From Euryarchaeota archaeon UBA126 (GTDB taxonomy: Archaea > Thermoplasmatota > Poseidoniia > Poseidoniales > Thalassarchaeaceae), in NCBI GenBank assembly GCA_002497025.1, contig DAMG01000079.1, positions 34,461-48,619 on the forward strand: DNA of 14,159 nucleotides, in the 5' to 3' direction. Position numbers and translations under genes: made by a program. Within the stretch, counting starts at the first letter, position 1. Each line of letters begins with the position of its first letter. The notes below the pieces were generated by a model. It had not been told where the DNA came from, searched no databases, and saw nothing but the letters and a program-made list of their open reading frames with translations. Positions 1 to 6,338 of this stretch are shown here, in pieces.

Positions 1-63
1 AAATCCGGTCGGGTCCACCAAAATCTTCTTCTTAGAATCGCCTATTTCGAGCAAAAATACCAT
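1..63 (-). CDS. possible N-terminal fragment of a gene leaving the window
   Basis: Reading the minus strand, an ATG at 63-61 opens a frame of 21 codons that reaches the window edge without a stop. The residues begin MVFLLEIGDSKKK and continue ILVDPTGF. An in-frame TGA at 81-79 excludes an earlier start. The strand of hydrophobic residues followed by I-L-V-D-P faintly recalls the beginning of metallo-beta-lactamase-fold hydrolases, but the piece is too short to name. It would be divergent from the exoprotein gene at 163, with about 100 bases between the two starts. No clear ribosome-binding site is visible. It could be a chance frame. Confidence 0.35.
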   Translation of the reverse strand, partial: MVFLLEIGDSKKKILVDPTGF

Positions 64-134
64 AAAACCATTATTGATTCAAATTAGAAAAAGGGGTTAG
101 AAATTGCAATACAGCGAAGCCGACGGTGCTAACC

Positions 135-141
135 CATAAAT
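135..141 (+). promoter_or_regulatory. TATA box candidate for a leaderless transcript of the gene at 163
   Basis: The sequence ATAAATA is centred about 25 bases upstream of the ATG at 163. This is the spacing at which archaeal TBP/TFB promoters start transcription. That would place the transcript start at or next to the start codon, and there is indeed no Shine-Dalgarno-like sequence just before it. Seen: the motif and its spacing. Inferred: leaderless transcription. Confidence 0.5.
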
Positions 142-162
142 ACGGCCTAAGTCGGCCCATAG

Positions 163-1104
163 ATGATGAGCACTGCAAGTAAGGTTCGTCCTGCCCTGAT
201 GATATTGGTAGTGTACTTTCTCAGCACATGGGCCGCCGCTGCACCCGTTCAGGCTCAAGGAGCAGTTCCAGACATCACCTTGACATGCGACCAACCTCAA
301 CCAATTGACGTCTATCCAGGCGCTACGAGATCAAGCATAATCAACTGTCGAATTGAGAATCCAACCGTTCACCAAGAAAAGGTAAGAATCCAAATTCAAG
401 CCGGAGTTCTAGCGTTCTCTGGTCCCGCTACTATGTCAATAGGGGGAGGCTCTGAGGTGTCATTCCAGGTACTTGTAAGGGCTGAACTCCGAGCTCCTGA
501 AGGACAGCATCAGGTAACTGTCAGTGCGGAGGTGACGATGGCGAATGGAGTTCCAGTTACCAGCGAACCATCGGCTGCTAACGTCATGGCGATTATCCGA
601 CAGTTCAGCCGACTTAGAGTAGCCTCGGAAGTCGCCTTCTTGCAATTACGTCCGAAGGTCGATTACAACTTGGTTTTCGATGTGTATAACGACGGAAATG
701 CACTGGACAGGTTCAATATTGAAATTGAAAATTATGATCAATTGAACGATGATGGATTCCAACTAAGTATTCCGTTGGTCAGCGTAGAAATAGAATCTAT
801 GGCGCCTCCAGAAAAGATTCGAGTTCAGATGAGAACTCCGAAGAACCAAGGTTGGACAGATACATATTTCTCTTTACAGTTCAAGTCGACGTCTGAATAC
901 TCTGTAAGAACGGAGGGTATCCCCAATTACCAAATTCAAACGATGACCATTTATATCAGAGGGGTTTACCTCCCAGGCTTCGAATTGATTGGTACTTTGA
1001 TGATCACCGCTCTAGCAGCAGCTGCATTTGCAGGCCGATCTACAAGACTGACCAATGAAGAGGAATCAGACGATTTAGAACCGTTAGATGCTCGTTTATT
1101 CTAA
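163..1104 (+). CDS. secreted, C-terminally membrane-anchored beta-rich protein with a PGF-CTERM-like end
   Basis: This 313-residue protein is not recognised as a named enzyme. Residues 7-31 form a signal peptide: basic residues, a hydrophobic core (about 11-26) and a V-Q-A cleavage-type site before Q32. Residues 33-265 are beta-rich, with the alternating pattern of Ig-like/CARDB-type domains; phrases such as the one around residues 169-180 (V-Y-N-D-G-N-A) are typical of those folds. C42 and C62 are the only cysteines and may pair. Near the end, PGF (271-273) is followed by a hydrophobic helix (274-291) and R292, resembling the PGF-CTERM signal processed by archaeosortase A. An acidic tail of about 20 residues follows, which is unusual for that signal. 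The second in-frame ATG at 166 is an alternative start; 163 fits the TATA spacing better. It lies 89 bases before another exoprotein gene on the same strand. Likely an envelope structural or adaptor protein; function unknown. Confidence 0.85.
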   Translation: MMSTASKVRPALMILVVYFLSTWAAAAPVQAQGAVPDITLTCDQPQPIDVYPGATRSSIINCRIENPTVHQEKVRIQIQAGVLAFSGPATMSIGGGSEVSFQVLVRAELRAPEGQHQVTVSAEVTMANGVPVTSEPSAANVMAIIRQFSRLRVASEVAFLQLRPKVDYNLVFDVYNDGNALDRFNIEIENYDQLNDDGFQLSIPLVSVEIESMAPPEKIRVQMRTPKNQGWTDTYFSLQFKSTSEYSVRTEGIPNYQIQTMTIYIRGVYLPGFELIGTLMITALAAAAFAGRSTRLTNEEESDDLEPLDARLF

Positions 1105-1110
1105 CCGGTG

Positions 1111-1120
1111 ATAGTATATC
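1111..1120 (+). promoter_or_regulatory. possible TATA box for the gene at 1194
   Basis: The AT-rich element ATAGTATATC lies just after the stop codon of the upstream gene. If used, transcription would begin near 1137-1145 and leave a leader of roughly 50 bases that contains the ribosome-binding site at 1182. The match is short and the gene may instead be co-transcribed with the upstream one. Confidence 0.3.
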
Positions 1121-1123
1121 TTC

Positions 1124-1140
1124 TGCCACATTTGGTGGCA
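1124..1140 (+). other. short intergenic hairpin
   Basis: TGCCAC (1124-1129) and GTGGCA (1135-1140) form a perfect 6-bp stem around a 5-base loop. It sits between two codirectional exoprotein genes. No T-run follows, so a terminator is unlikely. It may be an RNA-stability element, or chance. Confidence 0.35.
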
Positions 1141-1181
1141 TTGGGTTGATAACCAACGCTGATGACGCCTTGCCCAATTGA

Positions 1182-1186
1182 GAGGT
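1182..1186 (+). promoter_or_regulatory. ribosome-binding site for the gene at 1194
   Basis: GAGGT lies 7 bases before the ATG at 1194 and is complementary to part of the usual archaeal 16S 3' end (CACCUCC). It supports 1194 as the start and a transcript with a leader, unlike the apparently leaderless gene at 163. Confidence 0.5.
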
Positions 1187-1193
1187 TACTGGT

Positions 1194-2399
1194 ATGAGTG
1201 ATGGCGGATTGCTTCAGAAGGCTATGGACGTTCAACAACCTGCAGATGAGGTGGTCGCAGTAGCGGTTGCGGATTCGAAAAAAAAGACACTAATCCCTAA
1301 TTCTCTCCCTATCGGAATCGGTCTCGCAGTTGTGTCAATTGTATCGATGTGGTTATACTCACTCCCCTCTATACAGAGCGATTATGCCCTAGCGATCGTC
1401 GTCCCGATTTTATTAGCGGGAGCAGGATGGTTCCTTATTTGGGATGGAGTAAATAGAAAATACACCGAAGTAATTTCTGTAACCATCTTACTTCTTCTCG
1501 CTTCTCCATTCATATCCAGCAGCCTCTTCTCCAGTTCAATTACGATTACAGATGGCGATTTATCATCAGACGCCGAAACAATAACCCTCACAATCAGGGA
1601 ATCGGGTGGATTATTCGGCGGTTCTTCAGGGGATACAGATGTGTCGATAACCTACGGAGGAGAAAAGGTATGGGAATCGGTTATGCCTTTGTCGATTAAT
1701 CTCAACGATGGGATAGGGAAATATGGTAGATTAATTCTTCCAATAGATGAATTCTACTCAGGTAATGCTGCTGATGATTCCCGCTACGTCGTAACTGTAG
1801 ATTCGGGCAGTTCGTCAGACTCATTCATTTTGAATTCAGGACACTTAGAGAGAACTATTGACACAACGCAAAATCTTGCAGTTGGCGCTAGGGGCGAAGG
1901 AAACGACTGCTCCGGAAATAAGGACAGTTGTGTTATTGGAGTAGGCCTGAAAGCTTGGGTTGGATTACAAGCCAACGTAGGAAACCCACCCGCACCTTTA
2001 CCTCACGCTAATTTCGAACTTACAGCGACCCTCACAAAGGATGGTGTAACTGCTATTTCGTATCCAACGGTCACAGTAATTAATGGCGAAGCTACTTGGG
2101 ATTCTATGAGTGGTGAATATGGTTCAGGTTCGTCAGTTGTGGGGGATTTTGGTTCAGAGATAATTCTCGATGGTTCCGTAGATGATATTACAATTAACAT
2201 GCAATTCATACCTAGAGATGATTGGCAAGAGTCTGATTTTGGCTGCTATGAGTTTACCGTATCTGCAACTCAAGGACCGCCGTGGGGAGATCGTACAGCC
2301 CACGTGTCTACCACATTTTACGAACTTGTAGAATTTGGCGGAGAAGACGAAAATGGACCCCAAACAGATGAGTCTTGGACTCAAGTCTCGAGCTGCTAG
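1194..2399 (+). CDS. membrane protein with three N-terminal helices and a beta-rich ectodomain
   Basis: This 401-residue protein is not recognised. After a polar, probably cytosolic N-terminus (1-35), three hydrophobic segments are visible at about 37-56, 65-84 and 91-108. The rest (about 110-401) is hydrophilic and rich in S, T, G, D and beta-type alternation, consistent with one large ectodomain; three helices would put it outside if the N-terminus is inside. Its four cysteines all lie in this ectodomain: C239 and C246 close together, and C351 and the very last residue C401. They could form two disulfides. There is no C-terminal anchor and no N-X-S/T sequon that I could find. The start is supported by GAGGT at 1182. 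The stop overlaps the stop of the convergent gene in the shared palindrome CTAG. The helix-anchored beta ectodomain next to two other anchored exoproteins suggests an envelope role. Confidence 0.85.
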   Translation: MSDGGLLQKAMDVQQPADEVVAVAVADSKKKTLIPNSLPIGIGLAVVSIVSMWLYSLPSIQSDYALAIVVPILLAGAGWFLIWDGVNRKYTEVISVTILLLLASPFISSSLFSSSITITDGDLSSDAETITLTIRESGGLFGGSSGDTDVSITYGGEKVWESVMPLSINLNDGIGKYGRLILPIDEFYSGNAADDSRYVVTVDSGSSSDSFILNSGHLERTIDTTQNLAVGARGEGNDCSGNKDSCVIGVGLKAWVGLQANVGNPPAPLPHANFELTATLTKDGVTAISYPTVTVINGEATWDSMSGEYGSGSSVVGDFGSEIILDGSVDDITINMQFIPRDDWQESDFGCYEFTVSATQGPPWGDRTAHVSTTFYELVEFGGEDENGPQTDESWTQVSSC

Positions 2400-4090
2400 T
2401 ACAGCTCTTCTTCTTCATCCTCTTCAGAGGATTTTGACATCTTGAAGAAGAATGCTGCCATAGCCAAAGCGGCGATGACAAATGCGATCAACACAGGTAT
2501 AATTGAACCACTTTCATCATCTGGTGAGTCAATCCAAGTAATTTGGTCACTCGAAGCGGTACCACCACCGAATGCATCCTCCTCTACTAGTTGAGTCGGT
2601 GTCAGTATCTCGCAGGTCAAGCTTGCATTATCTACATCACTATTCATCCAAGAGAATTGAATAGTCACTTCCTCCCCTGCTACCACTAAACCACCCGGGT
2701 AACTTGTCATTTGTGCCGCTGTTCCAGTTTCGGTAACGTCACACGTGAAATATACAATGGCAGGAGCAGTTCCACGATTTGCGATTGTAGCCATCATGCC
2801 AACGCCACTACTTCCTCTTGAAACGCTCTCTGTTGGTTCTTGAAAATCAACCGAAACAAACTCAATTTGTGGTGTATTTCCGTCGATAACAATTACTTCA
2901 TCCCAAGTCAATGGGATTATTCCACCGCCATAATCATCCAGTGATTCGTCCATATTCCAGCTGGTCCGATATTGTAGAATTTCTATACTCGCAGATTCAG
3001 TCCAAACACTTCCATCAGCCCAACCAATTTCGACAGTTCTTGCGTCGCCCGAGTCAATTAGACCAACTCCGTATTCATCACTGTAATATGTCGAAGAAGT
3101 AATTTCGTATTGGCCAAAATTCAGTACCCTAAACAAAACTTCAGAAGCATCAAAGTGAACTTCTTGTGAATCGATAATTTTCTCCCATCGGTCAGTGTGA
3201 CCACCACTTCCTACTACGTTTTCCCCCCAATGTAACCCAGAATTAGCATGTGCGCGTACATCATGGTCATCTTTACTCATTGAGAATGTAGTTTCACCGC
3301 TTAAGATTAGTTCGGCATCCTTGTTGGAAATTATAGGTCCTGTCCTGTCTATCGTGGTTGAATGCAAGGTCATCATCCCATCAACGATCACCATGCATCC
3401 TAGAATTGAAGCCTCATCAAAATCAGCATTCCCAGCAACATTTAGGGTGCAGGTTTCACTATCCTGATCTAATGCCATCATGTTTCGGTGTTCTAATTCA
3501 ATAGCATCGTAGGTAATGGAAGATCCAACTTCAGGAGTCATGGTAACTGTATCCAGGTGAACTGATTGATGACCATATCCTACTAAACCAACCCAAACAT
3601 CGTCCGTATTTGCATCAAAAGAGAGGGTAAATTCGCTACCATTCAAATCGATGGAATCTTGCCCCTCAATAATCGCTTGACCACCGTAAAATGTACTAGT
3701 TTCTCCTGAATAAAATGTAGCCTCAAAGCCTCCATCATAATCAGAACCAGGTATCAAAACAGCTGAGCGATTTGTTTCATCCCAGTATCCATAACCCGCT
3801 AATCCAGTCGGTGGATTTAAGTCTAGAATCTCTGAGTTGTGGAGGTTTAATGTACCGCCAGATTCCACGTAAATATTTACTTCGTCGTGTATACTTAGAG
3901 CAAGGTCCCTAAGCGTCAAATCACCCCCTGAAACAATTCTTAAATCCACCTCCAATGAACGATCTTCAATCCATTCTACCTGTGAATCAATGACAATTTC
4001 AGATGGTTGTGCTACTGCATTAAGCGCGGTTGTTGTGGCTAAAGCAGTTAGCAGAAATATTGCCAATAGCACAGTCTTCGATTTTCTCAT
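2396..4090 (-). CDS. secreted, C-terminally anchored protein with beta-helix-like and Ig-like regions
   Basis: I place the start at 4090, giving 564 residues. From there the protein begins with a textbook signal peptide: basic M-R-K-S-K, a hydrophobic core to about residue 22, and an A-V-A site before Q28. A longer frame back to 4192 would bury this signal 34 residues in and would run into the divergent carS gene. Residues about 30-340 contain runs like S-G-G-T-L-N-L-H-N-S-E-I, suggestive of a right-handed beta-helix or similar solenoid. Residues about 415-515 look like a CARDB/Ig-like domain. A hydrophobic helix at about 529-550 precedes a short, very acidic cytosolic tail (S-S-E-E-D-E-E-E-E-L-Y). 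Four cysteines occur as two close pairs. Three sequons were seen (NRS, NGS, NAS). No family name can be given; likely an envelope or adhesion-type protein. It is transcribed divergently from carS. Confidence 0.85.
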   Translation of the reverse strand: MRKSKTVLLAIFLLTALATTTALNAVAQPSEIVIDSQVEWIEDRSLEVDLRIVSGGDLTLRDLALSIHDEVNIYVESGGTLNLHNSEILDLNPPTGLAGYGYWDETNRSAVLIPGSDYDGGFEATFYSGETSTFYGGQAIIEGQDSIDLNGSEFTLSFDANTDDVWVGLVGYGHQSVHLDTVTMTPEVGSSITYDAIELEHRNMMALDQDSETCTLNVAGNADFDEASILGCMVIVDGMMTLHSTTIDRTGPIISNKDAELILSGETTFSMSKDDHDVRAHANSGLHWGENVVGSGGHTDRWEKIIDSQEVHFDASEVLFRVLNFGQYEITSSTYYSDEYGVGLIDSGDARTVEIGWADGSVWTESASIEILQYRTSWNMDESLDDYGGGIIPLTWDEVIVIDGNTPQIEFVSVDFQEPTESVSRGSSGVGMMATIANRGTAPAIVYFTCDVTETGTAAQMTSYPGGLVVAGEEVTIQFSWMNSDVDNASLTCEILTPTQLVEEDAFGGGTASSDQITWIDSPDDESGSIIPVLIAFVIAALAMAAFFFKMSKSSEEDEEEELY

Positions 4091-4169
4091 CGCCTCGGCG
4101 TATGATAAGTAATCAATGAAGGAATCGGCGACAAGTGTAAGAAACCGAGAGTTCTTCCCGCATGAGTGT

Positions 4170-4868
4170 ATGGCCGGGCTAATGTCTAGCATGGCGGCAC
4201 TTGCTTTTACAGACAGTACAATTGGAGATTTTGCAGTTAACGTAGTAACTGTTCTGATTCTCTATGGGCCCGCATATTTAGCGAATACAGGAGCAATGCT
4301 TTTCGGCAAATGGATTCCTGATAAAATTGGATTTGATAACCACAAAATCGACGGAGGCAGAGTTCATTCTGATGGTAATAGGCTTCTAGGTGACGGTAAA
4401 TCTTGGGAGGGCCTTTTTGGAGGAGGGGTATTTTCTGGAATTTTAGTAATGATTGCACACTACATGTGGGATGAAAACACTCCTCCTTCAGACCGCCCAT
4501 TCATCGACCCATTGTTAATCTCTGATTCATCTGATTGGTTTTGGATTGGCAACGAATGGGGTGCTGCATTTGTACTTGGATTCACTCTCGGGTTCTCTTG
4601 CATGTTGGGTGATATGGCCGGATCTTATGTAAAACGCAGACAGGGCCTGAAGAGAGAAGGGGAAGTTAGTTCTAAAGCACCACTTTTAGACACTCTTCCG
4701 TTTGCAATTTTCATCTTCTTAGCAGCGGCTATATTTTTCAACGACCAAGTAATGATGCATTCCGATCTGAGATCGCCAATTATTGCAATCATTGTCCTGA
4801 CTCCAATAATTCATCGTTCTTTCAATATCTTAGGGTATAGACTTGGATTAAAGTCTGTACCGTACTGA
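4170..4868 (+). CDS. carS: CDP-archaeol synthase (CarS, CTP:2,3-di-O-geranylgeranylglycerol-phosphate cytidylyltransferase)
   Basis: CarS (EC 2.7.7.67) transfers CMP from CTP to unsaturated archaetidic acid, producing the CDP-lipid from which archaeal phospholipid head groups are made; it is an integral membrane enzyme. The family pattern is clear: G-P-A-Y-L-A-N-T-G-A at about 33-42, I-D-G-G-R at about 60-64, D-G-N-R-L-L-G-D-G-K-S-W-E-G-L at about 68-82, G-D-M-A-G-S-Y-V-K-R-R from 148, a P-L-L-D motif after it, and a C-terminus ending N-I-L-G-Y-R-L-G-L-K-S-V-P-Y, as is usual. About five membrane segments are visible. A stretch at about 98-130 (rich in D, P, S, W) is longer than in compact CarS proteins. 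The start is uncertain: ATGs at 4116, 4170, 4182 and 4191 are in frame. I prefer 4170, because 4116 leaves only 25 bases to the divergent start at 4090 and adds polar residues unlike the family. purD follows after 80 bases. Confidence 0.93.
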   Translation: MAGLMSSMAALAFTDSTIGDFAVNVVTVLILYGPAYLANTGAMLFGKWIPDKIGFDNHKIDGGRVHSDGNRLLGDGKSWEGLFGGGVFSGILVMIAHYMWDENTPPSDRPFIDPLLISDSSDWFWIGNEWGAAFVLGFTLGFSCMLGDMAGSYVKRRQGLKREGEVSSKAPLLDTLPFAIFIFLAAAIFFNDQVMMHSDLRSPIIAIIVLTPIIHRSFNILGYRLGLKSVPY

Positions 4869-4948
4869 TGAGATTTCAGTATTTCTTTCAGTTCCAAGAG
4901 ATTAACCATTGGAATGCATTATGTTGCTAATCGATTGCGAATACAAAC

Positions 4949-6217
4949 ATGGCTGGAATGAAGGTCCTTATTGTAGGAGCTGGGGGAAGAGAACACGCTC
5001 TTGCAATCGGACTCTCAGAAAGCCCTTCGGTCGAATCTATTCACACATGCCCGGGCAACGCAGGAACCTCGATGTTAGGCATTAATCACAACGTTTCTGC
5101 TACAGATGTTGATGCGATTGTTAAACTTGCAACTAAATTATCAGTTGACCTTGTTGTAGTTGGCCCCGAAGCTCCCTTGGTTTCGGGACTTTCGGATTCC
5201 TTGAGAGACAGGGGGATTCCTAGTTTCGGCCCGCATTCAGAGGGTGCCGAACTAGAAGGTTCGAAACTACATGCTAAGCAGGTGATGGAAGAATTAGGGA
5301 TACCAACCGGAGGTGTACAGATTTTGAAGTCTGATTCCGACATCGATGCTGCCCTATCTCGCTATTCATCACCTTGGGTAATCAAGCGAGATGTACTGGC
5401 TGCTGGAAAGGGTGTAGTTGTAACTGAGGATGTAGATGAGGCCAGTAGTTTCATTCAAGATTCAATCTCCACGGATGGTTTTGTTCTATTGGAAGAATTC
5501 CTCTCAGGGGAGGAAGCATCTATGCTGGTAATTATGGATGAATCTGGCTTTATTTGTCTACCACCAAGCCAAGATCATAAGAGAGTTGGAGAGGGAGATA
5601 CTGGACCTAATACAGGTGGTATGGGAGCATATGCCCCTGCTCCGGTAATAACTGAATCAGTAAGGCAAAGGGCGATAAAGGAAATTGTTAATCCAATGCA
5701 TCACCATTTGCGTAATCAAGCGATTCCATATCGTGGTGTTCTTTACGTCGGGCTGATGATTGACGATGAAGGTGCACCTAGCGTAGTTGAATACAATGTT
5801 AGATTTGGAGACCCTGAAACACAAGTAACAATTCCATTGATAGAAAGTGACCTTGGAGAAATGCTTCTAGCAGCTGCTGAAGGTAGGATTGACAGTTATC
5901 AGCCTATCTTTTCAAATAAGTCCGCAGTAACCGTTGTTATGGCCTCGGAAGGATATCCTGGTCCATCAAAAACGGGTATAGAAATTACTGGTGAAAGTAC
6001 TAGAATCGAAGAAGGAGAAATTACCGCTTTTGTACATCAAGCAGGCACACATCGAAATGAGGATGGAAAACTTCTCTCAAGTGGAGGAAGGGTTCTCTCC
6101 GCAACAGCCGTAGCATCCGATCTTCCGAGTGCCGTCGGCGCCGCTTACGCCATTATCGATGAAATCACTCTGGAGGGCTCACATTACCGAAGAGATATCG
6201 CCTATCGAGCCCTTTGA
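4949..6217 (+). CDS. purD: phosphoribosylamine-glycine ligase (GAR synthetase)
   Basis: PurD (EC 6.3.4.13) joins glycine to 5-phosphoribosylamine using ATP, the second step of de novo purine synthesis, in the cytosol. At 422 residues it has normal single-domain-enzyme length (E. coli 429). Visible motifs in order: G-A-G-G-R-E-H-A at 10-17, P-G-N-A-G-T at about 35-40, V-V-G-P-E-A-P-L near 70-77, the ATP-grasp segment with K146 and A-A-G-K-G-V at 151-156, Q-D-H-K-R followed by G-P-N-T-G-G-M-G-A-Y near 207-227, and the family signature R-F-G-D-P-E-T-Q at 285-292. The extra ATG at 4958 (M4) is an alternative start; neither has an obvious Shine-Dalgarno sequence, so a leaderless or weakly led transcript is possible. 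There is no fusion to purM/purN and no sign of damage. It is flanked by carS and the aglB-like gene but has no evident functional link to either. Confidence 0.97.
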   Translation: MAGMKVLIVGAGGREHALAIGLSESPSVESIHTCPGNAGTSMLGINHNVSATDVDAIVKLATKLSVDLVVVGPEAPLVSGLSDSLRDRGIPSFGPHSEGAELEGSKLHAKQVMEELGIPTGGVQILKSDSDIDAALSRYSSPWVIKRDVLAAGKGVVVTEDVDEASSFIQDSISTDGFVLLEEFLSGEEASMLVIMDESGFICLPPSQDHKRVGEGDTGPNTGGMGAYAPAPVITESVRQRAIKEIVNPMHHHLRNQAIPYRGVLYVGLMIDDEGAPSVVEYNVRFGDPETQVTIPLIESDLGEMLLAAAEGRIDSYQPIFSNKSAVTVVMASEGYPGPSKTGIEITGESTRIEEGEITAFVHQAGTHRNEDGKLLSSGGRVLSATAVASDLPSAVGAAYAIIDEITLEGSHYRRDIAYRAL

Positions 6218-6220
6218 GTG

Positions 6221-6256
6221 GTTTTTGTTGAAAACTAGGCACGCTACTACGTAGCG
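6221..6256 (+). other. two short inverted repeats after purD
   Basis: GTTTT (6221-6225) and AAAAC (6231-6235) can pair around a 5-base loop. A second element, CGCTAC (6242-6247) and GTAGCG (6251-6256), forms a 6-bp stem around a 3-base loop. They lie directly behind the purD stop and before the promoter candidate of the next gene. The first contains a run of five Ts that could serve archaeal termination. Role inferred only. Confidence 0.35.
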
Positions 6257-6272
6257 GAAACACCGCGAACGG

Positions 6273-6279
6273 TTATAAC
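6273..6279 (+). promoter_or_regulatory. TATA box candidate for the giant aglB-like gene
   Basis: TTATAAC stands out in an otherwise GC-rich 120-base gap. At archaeal spacing it would start transcription at about 6300 and give a leader of about 38 bases carrying the GGTGAT site. This would make the aglB-like gene its own transcription unit, separate from purD. Confidence 0.45.
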
Positions 6280-6326
6280 AGAAGTTTTGGTCGCCGCGAC
6301 GCTGAGCCTTCAGGCTGCAAATAGAC

Positions 6327-6332
6327 GGTGAT
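6327..6332 (+). promoter_or_regulatory. ribosome-binding site deciding the start at 6339
   Basis: GGTGAT is a six-base match to the archaeal Shine-Dalgarno consensus (GGAGGTGAT) and ends 6 bases before the ATG at 6339. An alternative ATG at 6331 overlaps this site and is out of frame with the long coding frame, so 6339 is the supported start. Confidence 0.65.
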
Positions 6333-6338
6333 GAAATA

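Noticed and set aside
97..300. Minus-strand frame of 67 codons opposite the beginning of the exoprotein gene
   Set aside because: It overlaps the signal-peptide coding region of a well-supported gene and its TATA box, and its product shows no recognisable feature.
1105..1193. tRNA or small RNA gene in the gap between the two exoprotein genes
   Set aside because: Only one 6-bp hairpin is present; there is no cloverleaf, no conserved tRNA loop sequence and no other paired structure.
4091..4192. 34-codon N-terminal extension of the minus-strand exoprotein
   Set aside because: It would place the signal peptide internally and run into the carS 5' region; the ATG at 4090 directly precedes a normal signal peptide.
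6218..6338. Riboswitch or structured RNA upstream of the aglB-like gene
   Set aside because: The short hairpins seen do not form a recognisable riboswitch, and the expected leader after the TATA box is only about 38 bases.
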